Part shown: piece by piece, positions 38,001 to 47,532 of the stretch | Numbering within the stretch: position 1 is the first letter of the stretch | Layout of the letters: each line of letters begins with the position of its first letter | NCBI GenBank assembly: GCA_013298715.1 | Contig: JAAFIQ010000016.1 | Location: 1-64,000 of the forward strand | From: Bacteroidota bacterium | GTDB taxonomy: Bacteria > Bacteroidota > Bacteroidia > B-17B0 > Aurantibacillaceae | Direction of reading: 5' to 3' | DNA length: 64,000 nucleotides | The notes under the pieces: model-generated | The model's database searches: none | What the model was told of the DNA's origin: nothing | What the model saw: the letters and a program-made list of their open reading frames with translations, nothing else | Position numbers and translations under genes: made by a program

Positions 38001-38525
38001 AAACCAATTATCTCCACCGTCAATACTTTTATAAACCTCACCAGGCTCTGTACCGCAATACATAACGTTAGGCGAACCATTACACCTACCAATTGTGTAT
38101 ACGTTTGCTTGTGCTCCGCTCTGTAAAACACCTCCAGGCTCATAATTTTTAAACGGGCCTAGTGGCGTCCAATTGCCAATCTGCTTGGCCTTAGAGGAAG
38201 TTTGCAAACTTTTAATCTGATTTGCAAAATTTGGCAACTCTTGTAATTTGTTTTTGTCGATAAAGCCATCATTATTCAAGTATGGATTAATAGCTCTTCT
38301 CCAGCGCTTATAATACTGTGTATACTGCGATTTTTTGTAAGGCGTTTCGCGAAAATAGGATTGATACTTTTTATCAACCTCATACACATTTGGATTTTCT
38401 GAATACATTAACTTTGCCCATTCTGGTGCATTTTTATATAAATCGCTGTATTTATTTATTTCTGAAAATTGCCCGTAACTAAATGCAACGAGACTTAAAC
38501 AAAATAGGAGTAGTAATTTTTTCAT
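35022..38525 (-). CDS. Large T9SS-exported BNR/sortilin-like beta-propeller protein with PKD domain
   Basis: The 1167-residue protein has a signal peptide (1-19). A propeller-type region with repeated Ser/Ala-Asp-Gly-Gly-x-Thr/Asn-Trp boxes (SIDGGDNW, TINGGNTW, TADGGSTW, SNDGGLTW, STDGGNNF, STNGGTNW) spans about 120-800. A PKD domain (about 820-910) comes next, then a jelly-roll-like domain and a type A T9SS tail (about 1085-1167: LFPNPVISKGN, LSAGTYFYRI). Such proteins are secreted hydrolases or binding proteins; no catalytic residues are evident. I start at ATG 38525, just before the signal peptide. Confidence 0.88.
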   Translation of the reverse strand: MKKLLLLFCLSLVAFSYGQFSEINKYSDLYKNAPEWAKLMYSENPNVYEVDKKYQSYFRETPYKKSQYTQYYKRWRRAINPYLNNDGFIDKNKLQELPNFANQIKSLQTSSKAKQIGNWTPLGPFKNYEPGGVLQSGAQANVYTIGRCNGSPNVMYCGTEPGEVYKSIDGGDNWFNVSMTLVTPETPQAITANIGINALAVHPTDPNIVYVGAGSIIYKTINGGNTWASIFNSNIPLSGYMENPAELFINTTDPQIVMVAGKEGIYRTADGGSTWNQVLSNACFDIKAKPGSPNTNYTIRTNTATNTHQFLISADAGLTWTVQTNGWYTSTNPARTVEGARIAVSNANTNRIYAFLIGDSKPGDNGFIGVYASNDGGLTWANTMGYDGAPYNATTHPNLISSNPVSGGFNQGFYNCAIMASNTNANELLVGGIGMWRSSNGGQSFQCIYNYSCGNYNPMHVDMQDFRAFGNTYWATTDGGIYKSSDLFNTQPQFKMDGVNGTDFWGFGSGWNRDILIGGTFHNGVDVYAEGFPAGEFLDLGGGEPASGYVNPGNQAAQARVYSTNVGSRIIPSTISGSVASAPFQMTINEDAWFGESSEIEFNPSCYNHLYLGDQNKLYKSTDGGNNFSMVYTASANTKVLGIEISRTNTNKAYIVVRPTSGSAYLVRTTNDWLTTSTISLPNGGSNVVLLSIDPENDQALWIAYPQGGNGNKIYKSTNGGTNWINQTTSLLNAQTIQAMQTIGGTNGGVYIATNLSCFYRNFNMPNWVADNTNLPASISATGIRPFYRDGKIRLASYGKGIWESALYETPTRPVAKITVDKLSSNLNCNVFYFDDYSMLNHSGATWAWTFQNASIATSSIPNPTVTFNSVGNHTVTLTVTDANQVSASDTLVISIVSSPNAGSISQNFETNFLQPGWSLDGNGSFAWSQNNTLGAFGQSSKCMWVDNFNIAQTAKYADIIMPVNLSAVSPANSFLTFDVAYALYAPNYADTLQVLVSTDCGLNYTQVYSKGGATLSTAPSTQNQFVPTSSQWRKDSVSLASYLGNSNVFVKLRNINAYGQSLFVDNINFTGGIIVNESNKQNTENLISLFPNPVISKGNITVKGNSNKDIKIYLYGVDGKLIDIISTKFDSKISLETYNLSAGTYFYRIISEDKIQNGKLVVVSGR

Positions 38526-38850
38526 TCTTCTATTATTCAATTTTAATTAGTGCTAATTAGATTTATAAAGATAGTTTCTTTTCGATTTCAAAGCAAGAAG
38601 TGCTATCGTTAACAGAAATATTTTAGGAAAAAAATTATACAAGCACCAAAATTTTATACCAAGATGAAGTATATTTTAACCGCATTTAGAAAGTAGAAGT
38701 CGAGTTATAGACGAACTATCTGTCATATTGCGGGTTATCCTGATTTAGCAACTCTTAGGATTTCTTACCAAGGATTTTTCTGGGAATTCTTACAGTTGCT
38801 TAATCATAGACAGTTCTTTTTCGGAACCGTTTGTTAAGGGTTTAGGGATT
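38526..38850. other. Intergenic region, no gene seen
   Basis: About 325 bases upstream of the T9SS gene contain no credible reading frame. A short ATACCAA-like word near 38657 faintly recalls the MITE end at 63244 but does not extend, so I make no call. Confidence 0.45.
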
Positions 38851-38886
38851 AAAACAAAAAACGCCTATCTTTTTTAGAGATAAGCG
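38851..38886 (-). terminator. Rho-independent terminator of the GAPDH gene
   Basis: CGCCTATCT (38862-38870) and AGATAAGCG (38878-38886) pair with one mismatch. On the minus strand a T-rich tract (TTTTTTGTTTT) follows. It lies about 22 bases after the GAPDH stop. Confidence 0.75.
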
Positions 38887-38907
38887 CTCTTAAATCAAAA
38901 AAAATGA

Positions 38908-40371
38908 TTAATAATATACTGGTCTTCTAACCTCGCTAATGTGTTTGCTAAAGCGTATTACTTGACGTGTGTAACCATACTCATTATCATACCAAACATA
39001 AAGTACTATGCTTTTTTTATCGGGCGAAATAATTGTTGCTTGACTATCAAACACGCTTGGGCAAGGGTTTCCAATAACATCGGTACTTACTAACTCATTG
39101 CTAAATGCGTATTGAATTTGTTCTACCAAACTTCCTTCTAAAGCATACTTACGAATTATTTCATTTACTTCATCGCGTGTAACTTCTTTATTAATATTTA
39201 AATTTAATATTGCTAAGCTTACATTTGGGGTTGGTACACGTACCGAGTTTGCTGTAAATTTTCCGGCCAAATGTGGTAATACTTTTTTCAAAGCGCTTTC
39301 GGCACCAGTTTCGGTAATAACCATATTTAAAGCAGCGCTGCGTCCGCGGCGGTATTTTTTATGATAGTTATCTAATAAATTCTGATCGTTTGTATACGAG
39401 TGAACCGTTTCAATATGTCCTTTTTGTATGCCTAATTCTTTATCTATTACATATAAAATTGGCATAATAGCGTTAGTGGTACAACTTGCCGCCGAAAATA
39501 TTTTTTGTGTTTTTAAATCAATCGTTTGATGATTTACCCCATGCACTACATTAGGAACATCGCCTTTAGCGGGTGCAGTTAATAACACTTTATCAATTCC
39601 TTTTGCATTTAAATGGCGACTTAATTCTTTGTCATCTCTAAAAACACCAGTGTTATCAATTAACAAGGCATTATCAATTCCGTAAGCACTATAATCCACA
39701 TCCTCAGGATTTTTAGAATCAATCATGTGAACCTTGTGCCCATTGATGATTAAGGCTTTGTTTTCTAAGTCTTCAATTACAGTTCCTGGAAAAGGGCCAT
39801 GAACAGAGTCTGTGCGTAATAAATCTGCCCGTTTTACAATCTCTTCATCGCTGTTACCTCTCGTTACAATTGCACGCAAGCGTAATTGTTCTCCTTTACC
39901 TGCAAGTGTAATTAACTCACGAGCGGCCAAACGACCAATTCTACCAAAACCAAATAGCACAACATCTTTAGGTGTTACCGTGGTATTGGAGTTAATTAAA
40001 TCTTTTAATTTGTTTGCAATAAAATCAGCACTTGACTTAAAGTTATTTTTTTCTTGGTGCCATTCGTAAGCTAATTTTCCAATATCTATGCGGCTTGCAC
40101 CAACATTAGAATTTAAAATGTCGTTAGCTAACATTACGGTATCATATACTGTTATTGGTTTTTTTACAATATTTTTAGCATACAAGTGTAAGTTCATAAT
40201 TTCGCTGGCACTTCTATCAAACAATTGATTTCTAAATAAAATAAGTTCAATAGATTTCTCGAACCAAAGTTTACCAACTGCACTAATCAAATCAATGGCG
40301 GCTTTTTCGTGTTGAATCCAATCGTTTAATTGGGTTTTGTAATCGGCGTTTACTTTCTCTAATGATTCCAT
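38908..40371 (-). CDS. gap: Long-form glyceraldehyde-3-phosphate dehydrogenase
   Basis: The 487-residue protein has an N-terminal helical extension of about 130 residues and then a GAPDH core: GFGRIGR (141-147), DNTGVFRD, the active-site SAASCTTN (C297), H324 in ETVHSYT, and WYDNEYGYTRQV near the C-terminus. It oxidises glyceraldehyde-3-phosphate in glycolysis or gluconeogenesis. The usual core is about 335 residues; the long form is known in flavobacterial relatives, and the extension has no assigned role. SAASCTTNAIMP differs slightly from the common SNASCTTNCLAP. A -7 box (TACTTTTG, 40387-40394 reversed) is seen upstream. Confidence 0.92.
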   Translation of the reverse strand: MESLEKVNADYKTQLNDWIQHEKAAIDLISAVGKLWFEKSIELILFRNQLFDRSASEIMNLHLYAKNIVKKPITVYDTVMLANDILNSNVGASRIDIGKLAYEWHQEKNNFKSSADFIANKLKDLINSNTTVTPKDVVLFGFGRIGRLAARELITLAGKGEQLRLRAIVTRGNSDEEIVKRADLLRTDSVHGPFPGTVIEDLENKALIINGHKVHMIDSKNPEDVDYSAYGIDNALLIDNTGVFRDDKELSRHLNAKGIDKVLLTAPAKGDVPNVVHGVNHQTIDLKTQKIFSAASCTTNAIMPILYVIDKELGIQKGHIETVHSYTNDQNLLDNYHKKYRRGRSAALNMVITETGAESALKKVLPHLAGKFTANSVRVPTPNVSLAILNLNINKEVTRDEVNEIIRKYALEGSLVEQIQYAFSNELVSTDVIGNPCPSVFDSQATIISPDKKSIVLYVWYDNEYGYTRQVIRFSKHISEVRRPVYY

Positions 40372-40507
40372 GTTTTAAAATTTGCCCAAAAGTAATAAAT
40401 TTGACTTTGTTTGAGCTGAAAATGTTAATAAACTAACAAAACTTTCTTAACACGTTTTATAAATATTCAAGTTTTTTAAAACCATAATTTTTTAATTTTA
40501 CCTTCTT

Positions 40508-40963
40508 ATGATTCAAAGAAAACAAACTTTATTTTTAGCTGGTGGCGCTTTGCTTTCTCTACTATTATTATTCGTTCCAAACCATGTTGTTACTTTACAA
40601 AAAATGAATTACAGTTTATGTTTAATGCCTCCAACAACTCCAGATTTTATTGGTACTTTAGGGTTTAATACCGCAGTAGCAATTAATTTTTTAATGATGG
40701 TGCTAAGTTTTTTAGCCATTTTTTTATATAAGAAACGTGAGTTACAGGTTAAGTTAAGCTATGGCATTTGTTTACTTGGTCTGGTTTTGGCAGCTATGTG
40801 CCAATTTTGTCCCTTTGTGGTTATAGATGAACAAGTATCAGGAGTTAAAAATACTTTTGTAGGACTATTTATTGGATTGAGTATAGCGCTTTTTGGCTTT
40901 ATGGCTCAATTTTTTATTAAAAAAGACATTGAATTGTTAAAAAGTGCCGATAGAATTAGATAA
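40508..40963 (+). CDS. DUF4293 family membrane protein
   Basis: The 151-residue protein has four membrane helices (about 8-26, 53-74, 82-100 and 116-135) and begins MIQRKQTLFL and ends SADRIR, both marks of DUF4293. This family is found in Bacteroidota and its function is not known. It is followed by the M23 peptidase gene on the same strand after 55 bases. Confidence 0.85.
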   Translation: MIQRKQTLFLAGGALLSLLLLFVPNHVVTLQKMNYSLCLMPPTTPDFIGTLGFNTAVAINFLMMVLSFLAIFLYKKRELQVKLSYGICLLGLVLAAMCQFCPFVVIDEQVSGVKNTFVGLFIGLSIALFGFMAQFFIKKDIELLKSADRIR

Positions 40964-41018
40964 TTTGTTGGATTTAACTTTCTAGTAACCAATCTTTTTC
41001 TATTTTTATGGCTTTCTA

Positions 41019-41966
41019 TTGAAGAAAGTTATTAACATACTCTATTTAATTACTGTAATTGGAATTACTCACCATAATTCTTATGCAACTAATTTTGTTA
41101 ATAATGACAGCATTAGAGGCTATAAACTCATTACAAAATTAAGATTGGTAAAGTTGATAGATTCTGTTTTGGAATTAGAAGAGGTTACCTGTAAAGAATT
41201 AGATGAATTGAATTATTACGCAAGTGTATTGGCTTCTTCTAAAACGGATTCGGTAAAAATTTTCGATAATTTAAGCGAATTAAGCATTTATTCAAAAGCA
41301 GATGAAACCGTTTTGTTTCCTACCGTTGCATTGGATAGTTTGCCATCGAGCTTTGAGTTAATATTAGAAAATAATTATTTGAGTTTTTATAATTCTCCGT
41401 GCAAAGGAATTGTAACAAGTAATTTTGGTTGGCGTGATGGTCGCATGCACAAAGGAATTGATATTGATTTAAAAAGAGGGGATCCTGTAACCGCAGCGTT
41501 TGATGGCAAAGTGCGTGTTGCAAGGCGGCAAGGTGGTTTTGGAAATGTAGTTATTTTGGTGCATCCAAATGGATTAGAAACTGTTTATGCACATTTACAT
41601 AAACTAAAAGTAAAACCTGGCGATGCTGTTTTAAGCGGACAAACTATAGGTTTGGGCGGAAACACAGGGCATAGCAGAGGGAATCATTTACACTTTGAAA
41701 TGCGTTACAAAGGGCATCCAATAAACCCAGGGGCGGTGTTATCGTTTACTGAGCATAAGGTATTTTATAGTACCATAACATTAAAGGTGAGAAAAACTGG
41801 TTTATGCGCCTTCCCAAGCAATTCGAGTGTGCATGAGGTTGCGCGCGGTGATAGCTGGCATTTAATTGCAAATAAGTATGGCTTAAGCACTAAGGAATTA
41901 ATGGCACTTAACGGAATTGGCAAACGTTATTATTTAAAGGTTGGGCAGTTAATCAGGGTTAACTAG
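41019..41966 (+). CDS. M23 peptidase with C-terminal LysM domain
   Basis: The 315-residue exported protein has a signal peptide (about 1-23). An M23 LytM domain (about 128-240) has zinc residues H144 and D148 (HKGIDID) and H225 (HLHFEM), with H192 in YAHLH. A LysM peptidoglycan-binding domain follows (about 271-314). It should cut peptidoglycan cross-bridges in the periplasm. The start is TTG at 41019: the only nearby ATG (41008) runs into a stop after four codons, and the TTG leads straight into the signal peptide. Confidence 0.9.
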   Translation: MKKVINILYLITVIGITHHNSYATNFVNNDSIRGYKLITKLRLVKLIDSVLELEEVTCKELDELNYYASVLASSKTDSVKIFDNLSELSIYSKADETVLFPTVALDSLPSSFELILENNYLSFYNSPCKGIVTSNFGWRDGRMHKGIDIDLKRGDPVTAAFDGKVRVARRQGGFGNVVILVHPNGLETVYAHLHKLKVKPGDAVLSGQTIGLGGNTGHSRGNHLHFEMRYKGHPINPGAVLSFTEHKVFYSTITLKVRKTGLCAFPSNSSVHEVARGDSWHLIANKYGLSTKELMALNGIGKRYYLKVGQLIRVN

Positions 41967-42290
41967 TGGTTTTGAGAGGAGCACTTATTGCTAAGAAGCA
42001 TTTTAAATCGCATATTCAAAGTTGAAAAGGTTAATTAAATTATAGAGAACGGTTGGATTTCATTAGCCATTTAGGTAACAACCTCTCGAATCTAAATTGA
42101 AGGAATTTCAATATAAGAGCACTGCCTCAAGAATTTATTCCTCTTATTTTTTTATGACCTGTAATTCACCAAGAAAGAAAAACGTTTATAATCCAAAGCT
42201 GAAGTATTATTTCACTTTCTCTAATTTCAGTAATATTAAAACTGCGGAATTGCTTTGATTCGCTAACTTAAATTTTTAATTTCGTAAACT
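41967..42290. other. Intergenic region, no gene seen
   Basis: About 320 AT-rich bases lie between the peptidase and the histidine kinase. I see no reading frame, terminator with a T run or repeat shared with the rest of the window. Confidence 0.45.
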
Positions 42291-44258
42291 ATGTTTCATA
42301 AAAAGATAAAAATCAAAACAGCGTCGTTTCAGCATTTATTAATTTATTTTTCTTTTATTTTTCTGTGCGGTAGTATTAAATCGCAATCTGTTGCAGATAG
42401 TTTGATAGCTGTTGTTAACTCAAAAAACATTACTGATACAATAAAAATTAAGCTATATGGGGATATTGTTTGGGAATCAATGTCGAATAACATTGAGCAA
42501 TCTGTTGAGTACGCCAAGAAAGCGCTAATCCTTTCAAAAAAATTAAATAGAAAATCAGATATCGCTCAGGCAGAGAGCGACCTTGGAAACGTGTATAACC
42601 GACAAAGCTTTTTTGACTCAGCCTTAGTGCATTATAAAAATTCGTTGGTGCTAAGAAAGGAGTTAAACCAAGCCAAAAAAGTGGCAGGAGTTTATGCCAA
42701 CATTTCAACTATTTACCTGCGCCAAAGTAAATTTTCAGAGGCTCTTGAGTTAAATTTTGATGCATTAAAACTTTTTGAAAAAATAAATGATGAAGTCAAT
42801 CAAGCATCCACACTTGGCAATATTGGAATTATTTATGAAGAATTGGACCAGTTACAACTAGCAGAAGAATTTGCATTAAAGGCTTTGAACCTATCAAAAA
42901 AAACTAAATCGTCGTTACTCGAAGGAAGTGTGCTTGTTCTGCTAGGTGGATTAAAATATGACCAAGCCGTTAAATACGATTCTATAGTTGTTCATACTTT
43001 AAAACTAGATACAGCACTAAACTATTTACTGGATGCTGAAAAAATATTTGAAGCATTTAACTCGGATTATAAATTAAGCTCAGTGCACAATAATATTGGT
43101 AGAATTTATGCCATTCAAAAAAAATACCCTAAGGCACTTGTTTATTATTCAAAAGCTTTAAAAGAACGAGAAAAAGTGAATGATTTATTTGGTGTAGGGC
43201 TTTGTTATTTGAACATTGGGAACATTTTAAGAAATCAAAACAAATTAGAAGAAAGTATTCTTTACCACAAAAAGAGCGTTGCAATTTTTATAGAACTTAA
43301 AAGCTATATTAACATTAAACAAGTTTATGGTAATTTGGCCATAATTTATGAGAGCAAAAAAGAGTATGCTACTGCTTTAAAATACATACAGCTTTATAGT
43401 GCTTACAAAGATTCGATTTACAACGAAACAAACGCCAAAAAAATGGCAGAAATGCAAACACTTTATGAAACTGAAAAGAAAGAAAACGAAAACCAACGAT
43501 TGGTGCAAGAAAATAAAATTAGTAAACTTGAAATAAATAACTCCAACCAAAAAATTGAAAAAAGAAATCAATTAATTATCCTTTTAATTGTTAGTTTATT
43601 ATTTGTTATCAGTATTGTGCTTTGGCAAGTTAATAGAGTGCGGTTAAGAAAACAACAAGCCGAAATAGAAACTAATAAGCGCATACAAATTGAAAAAGAA
43701 AAAATATCTAGAGACTTGCACGATAGTGTTGGTGGGCAACTCTCTTTTGTTTTGTATTCGTTAGAAGACGATGAGTTGATTAAAAACAAAAGTTCGTTAA
43801 ACAACATTGCTAACTCAGTACGAAACGTTATAGCCGATTTACGGCAAACCATTTGGGCCATGAGCGATGACAAATTGAGTTTACAAAGCATGAGCGATAA
43901 ACTTAAAGTTTATACCCGAAATTTATTTAGTAACAAAAAAGTAAAAATTACGTTTGAAGAAGATATTCCCGAAACTTACTTTAGAAGTTCATTAGTAATC
44001 TTAAATCTTTTCAGAGCTTGTCAAGAAATTATTAATAATGCTTACAAGCATTCGCAATGCGACAGTATAACTTTAAAAATTAGTTATGCTACTCAAATTG
44101 AAATAGAGATTTTAGATAATGGCGTTGGTTTAAATTCTTCTAACTCAAATACAAGTGGCTATGGCTTAGGTAATATTAAACACCGTATTAACGAAATAAA
44201 TGGAAACCTTATCATTAAAAGTGAGACTGGAGAAACCTGTTTTAAAATTACGGTTTAG
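42291..44258 (+). CDS. TPR-sensor histidine kinase (HisKA_3 type)
   Basis: The 655-residue protein has a signal peptide, periplasmic TPR repeats (about 50-380), a coiled coil, one membrane helix (about 427-446) and a cytoplasmic kinase. The phospho-accepting His is H477 in SRDLHDSVGGQL, and the ATPase domain shows EIINNAYKHS (N box), DNGVG and GYGLGNI. NarL/LuxR-type response regulators usually pair with HisKA_3 kinases, but none is adjacent, so this is an orphan here. The ligand is unknown. Confidence 0.92.
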   Translation: MFHKKIKIKTASFQHLLIYFSFIFLCGSIKSQSVADSLIAVVNSKNITDTIKIKLYGDIVWESMSNNIEQSVEYAKKALILSKKLNRKSDIAQAESDLGNVYNRQSFFDSALVHYKNSLVLRKELNQAKKVAGVYANISTIYLRQSKFSEALELNFDALKLFEKINDEVNQASTLGNIGIIYEELDQLQLAEEFALKALNLSKKTKSSLLEGSVLVLLGGLKYDQAVKYDSIVVHTLKLDTALNYLLDAEKIFEAFNSDYKLSSVHNNIGRIYAIQKKYPKALVYYSKALKEREKVNDLFGVGLCYLNIGNILRNQNKLEESILYHKKSVAIFIELKSYINIKQVYGNLAIIYESKKEYATALKYIQLYSAYKDSIYNETNAKKMAEMQTLYETEKKENENQRLVQENKISKLEINNSNQKIEKRNQLIILLIVSLLFVISIVLWQVNRVRLRKQQAEIETNKRIQIEKEKISRDLHDSVGGQLSFVLYSLEDDELIKNKSSLNNIANSVRNVIADLRQTIWAMSDDKLSLQSMSDKLKVYTRNLFSNKKVKITFEEDIPETYFRSSLVILNLFRACQEIINNAYKHSQCDSITLKISYATQIEIEILDNGVGLNSSNSNTSGYGLGNIKHRINEINGNLIIKSETGETCFKITV

Positions 44259-44314
44259 AAATCACTAGTAATCAAAATTTCTAAAGGCAATAACTTCTTT
44301 ATTCAATCTAACCA

Positions 44315-47197
44315 TCACTTCATCAACACCACATGGCCTAACTTGGTTTTTACTTTGGATGAGTTTTTGGTGTAAGTAATTTTATAATTATACACATCTG
44401 GCTTAATAGTTTCATCGCTATTGGCGTTTGTTTTGCCACTCCACCCTACTGTTATATCATTTGTTTTAAACACAAGTATTCCCCAACGGTCGTATACAAG
44501 CAATTCGTAAGTCCTTAGGTTAGATGCCACTGGCATAAACACATCATTTAAATTATCGCCATTGGGGGTAAATGCATTGGGTACATACAAATCCGTTTCG
44601 TCTTGTATTTCTAATTGTTTTGTTAGTTGTGCAGTACAACCAAAATTATTTTTTACTTCTAACTTTACAAAGTACTCACCAACATTGCTAAACGAATAAT
44701 TTATATTCTGTTCTACATACTGATTTGCTAATCCTTCTGGGTTGGTTATTTCCCAATTCCAGCTAGTTATACTACCACCACTGGTGGTTGATTTATCAAG
44801 TAATATTACACCTGGTATTAAATACGTTGGTATATCTGGACTATACTTAAAATCTGCTACTGGTCTTGGGTTTACTTGAATCTTTTGCCCTTTGCTTCCT
44901 TTACAACCATTTGTACTTTGTAATACCAATTGTAAATTATAAACACCTGCATTGCTAATACAATAATTACTTAATTGTACCGCGTTTGAAATGGTTGCCC
45001 CATTTAACATCCAATTGGCTGATGCTATGGCTAAATTTGAATACGCTTTGGTGCTTATGCAATAAGGTTCGCAACCGCTGGGTATACTATCAAACTGCAC
45101 AAGTGGGCTTTGGTTTACTGGTACGTAAACCGTGCCATAGCTGCTACAACCAAAATTATTTGTTACAACCAAAGTATATGTTCCTTCTGCATTTGTGGTA
45201 AGGTTGCTGAGTGTTGGGTTGGCTTGATTGCTTGTAAAATTATTAGGACCAAACCACGTGTAACTACTAGCGCTATTTAAGGCATTTAGCTGCACATTAC
45301 TACCAACACAGGCTAAACCATTTGTGGTGGGTGTAAATGTGTTTAATGGATGTACTGTTACATTGGCTGAGCCCTTGTTTAAGCATCCGTTTTGCAAAGT
45401 GGTAGTAACTGAATATACGCCGCTCATATTAAACTCTAGTGGGTTTAAAAAAACAGATTGTGTGTTAGCTTCATAATTGTTTGGCCCTACCCACGTATAG
45501 GTTAAAGCTACTGGGGCTGTAATGCTTAAACTACCTGTTATACAACTGGGGCTGCTGGTTAAAACAGGCACCATGGAAGGGCCAATTACAAACAGTGTTT
45601 TTATAACTGAATCTACACTAATGCAATTTGATGTTTTTAACTTTATTTGATACACCCCGGCTGTATTAAAACAAACTGAATTTACTGTTGGCGTTTGATG
45701 AGTGGTAACGCCGCCTGGGCCGATAATAGTCCAATTCCAACTAAGTGGATTAGTTAATGAAGAATCGCGTAAGCTAATACATTTATTTAAGCAGAGGCTT
45801 GGAGGGAGGTTGAATTGGGCGTTAAAAATTGGTGCGCAAATTAAAGAATTAGTTCTTGAAACAGTTGCCGTAGATAATGAAGGTGCAGGTGTTGTAGTAA
45901 AACCATTAATTACATAATTTGCATTAACAGGATTAAGAGTATAATTACTTACCAAAAAAGTTGGAGTGTAAACGGAACAGGCTGTAGAATTTTGATCGAA
46001 AAAATTATTAAAAAAAGTTTTACCAATAATTACGGAGAACAAACCTCCGAATTGCGCACCTCCATTAAAATACAAAGAATTATTGATTAGTAAATTATTC
46101 GACATGAACATGTTATTGATATTTCCAGAGATTGCTTTTGAATTGACAACATTTCCATTAGAACCATTAACTTCAAGCATCATAATATCTGATTGAGAAT
46201 TGCTTGCTGCTTTGTAATAAGTACCCGTAAAAATTAAGTTACCATTTGGTTTTGTAATTGCAGAAACACTATTTATTATATTTCCAAATTGACTTTGATA
46301 AATTTTAGACCAAACAATATTTCCAAAAGTATCAAGTTTGTATATGATAGATTCATTTTGACCCATACCAGCAAATGCTCTAGTTCCAAAAACATAAATA
46401 GCATTATTGTAATATTTAACTCCATATATTTCCTCTACTTGAGCATTATTGAATTGATAAGCCCAAACAACGTTTCCATTAACATCCGTTTTAGTTAAGG
46501 TTAAATCATTATTTGGAGGAGATAGAAAAGTTGAAGTTCTACCAGCAGTATATATATTTCCGCTTCCATCTTGATCAATACTATAACCCATATCATAGGC
46601 TCCAGTGCTTATACTGCTTGGCTTATAAAATAAATTGCTCCATAAAACGTTACCAGTAATATCTGTTTTTAACTCCCAAACTCTACCTGCTCCCATATAT
46701 TCTGTAGTACCTGAAATTATATGATTACCAAGATTATCTCGTTCGGCGCAATAAATACCCATGTTAGTTGAATTAGGAAAACTAATACAAGGACTAACGC
46801 TTAAAACGTTACCTATTTGATCTATATTTACAATATTAAAAGCTCCTTTTCCTGCCCCAATAACTCTATCAATGTAAACAGAATAAATTCCATTATAATA
46901 AGTTATTGTGCCGGATTGGCCTTGCGCATTATGAGTAATTTCTTTTTCCCAAATCACATTTAAGCATGTGTCTAACTTCGTTAAAAAAACAGAGTGACTG
47001 TTAGAGCCAAAAGTATAATATAAATTCGTAGTACTGTAAACTATTATGGTTTTGTCTGTTGGGTCATAAATCATTTTCCAACTATAATCATCTCTGTTAT
47101 TGTATTTTTTTCCTAGTCTCTTTATTACTGTTTCGTTCTGAGAAAAAATTGAAACCGCTAAAACAAAAAATACAACTATGATTTTGAGTCTAGACAT
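44315..47197 (-). CDS. Large secreted protein with T9SS type B (gliding-motility type) C-terminus
   Basis: The 960-residue protein has a signal peptide (1-19), a beta-propeller-like region (about 25-430) with repeats such as GNIVWSKIYQS and GNVLWSNLFYK, several Ig/PKD-like domains (about 455-865; for example GVYSVTTTLQNGC and GTYTLVVTNNFGC), and a C-terminal domain starting VPNAFTPNGDNLND. That motif marks type B T9SS substrates, which are secreted or become surface adhesins. The protein is probably a large surface protein. Its gene converges on the histidine kinase gene. Confidence 0.88.
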   Translation of the reverse strand: MSRLKIIVVFFVLAVSIFSQNETVIKRLGKKYNNRDDYSWKMIYDPTDKTIIVYSTTNLYYTFGSNSHSVFLTKLDTCLNVIWEKEITHNAQGQSGTITYYNGIYSVYIDRVIGAGKGAFNIVNIDQIGNVLSVSPCISFPNSTNMGIYCAERDNLGNHIISGTTEYMGAGRVWELKTDITGNVLWSNLFYKPSSISTGAYDMGYSIDQDGSGNIYTAGRTSTFLSPPNNDLTLTKTDVNGNVVWAYQFNNAQVEEIYGVKYYNNAIYVFGTRAFAGMGQNESIIYKLDTFGNIVWSKIYQSQFGNIINSVSAITKPNGNLIFTGTYYKAASNSQSDIMMLEVNGSNGNVVNSKAISGNINNMFMSNNLLINNSLYFNGGAQFGGLFSVIIGKTFFNNFFDQNSTACSVYTPTFLVSNYTLNPVNANYVINGFTTTPAPSLSTATVSRTNSLICAPIFNAQFNLPPSLCLNKCISLRDSSLTNPLSWNWTIIGPGGVTTHQTPTVNSVCFNTAGVYQIKLKTSNCISVDSVIKTLFVIGPSMVPVLTSSPSCITGSLSITAPVALTYTWVGPNNYEANTQSVFLNPLEFNMSGVYSVTTTLQNGCLNKGSANVTVHPLNTFTPTTNGLACVGSNVQLNALNSASSYTWFGPNNFTSNQANPTLSNLTTNAEGTYTLVVTNNFGCSSYGTVYVPVNQSPLVQFDSIPSGCEPYCISTKAYSNLAIASANWMLNGATISNAVQLSNYCISNAGVYNLQLVLQSTNGCKGSKGQKIQVNPRPVADFKYSPDIPTYLIPGVILLDKSTTSGGSITSWNWEITNPEGLANQYVEQNINYSFSNVGEYFVKLEVKNNFGCTAQLTKQLEIQDETDLYVPNAFTPNGDNLNDVFMPVASNLRTYELLVYDRWGILVFKTNDITVGWSGKTNANSDETIKPDVYNYKITYTKNSSKVKTKLGHVVLMK

Positions 47198-47316
47198 TAA
47201 AACAAATTTAAATATATGAAGTTGAAAAACCTAATTATATCAAGTAATTGGCATTTGTTTTTTTATAAGTGGTAAAAATCAAAAACATAGAATTAGAATT
47301 GTAAACTTCTCAAACT

Positions 47317-47440
47317 ACTTTCTCATACAACCCAATCAGCACCCTAATAAACTCGCCCCACTCGTATTTTTTCTTTTCTAATTTTACATTACCTGTAAAC
47401 TCTGCTTCTTTGTTTTGCGAAAAATATTCTGCTATCTTTT
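47317..47440 (-). pseudogene. Detached, diverged copy of the 3' end of the family-4 glycosyltransferase gene
   Basis: These 124 bases align without gaps to the end of the glycosyltransferase gene at 48446-48569, with 111 identical by my count (about 90%). The reverse-complement reading keeps the same frame: it encodes SQNKEAEFTGNVKLEKKKYE and then a GEFIRVLIGLYEKVV end with its own stop at about 47313-47315. The intact gene reads EQEFTQ, VLMG and KVG at the matching places. No start and no body of the gene is left on its right, so this is the remnant of a second, related gene. Both copies have the same orientation and flank the protease gene. Confidence 0.8.
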
Positions 47441-47532
47441 ATTAACCTTAATTCTAGTTAAATTTTGAAACTACGTAAAAAGGATAATCCAATTAAATCC
47501 CTTCTAATAGAAAATAAATTACCTTTATTGTT

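Noticed and set aside
38640-38720. Third MITE copy
   Set aside because: Only ATACCAA and a few scattered bases match; the core and the other arm are absent.
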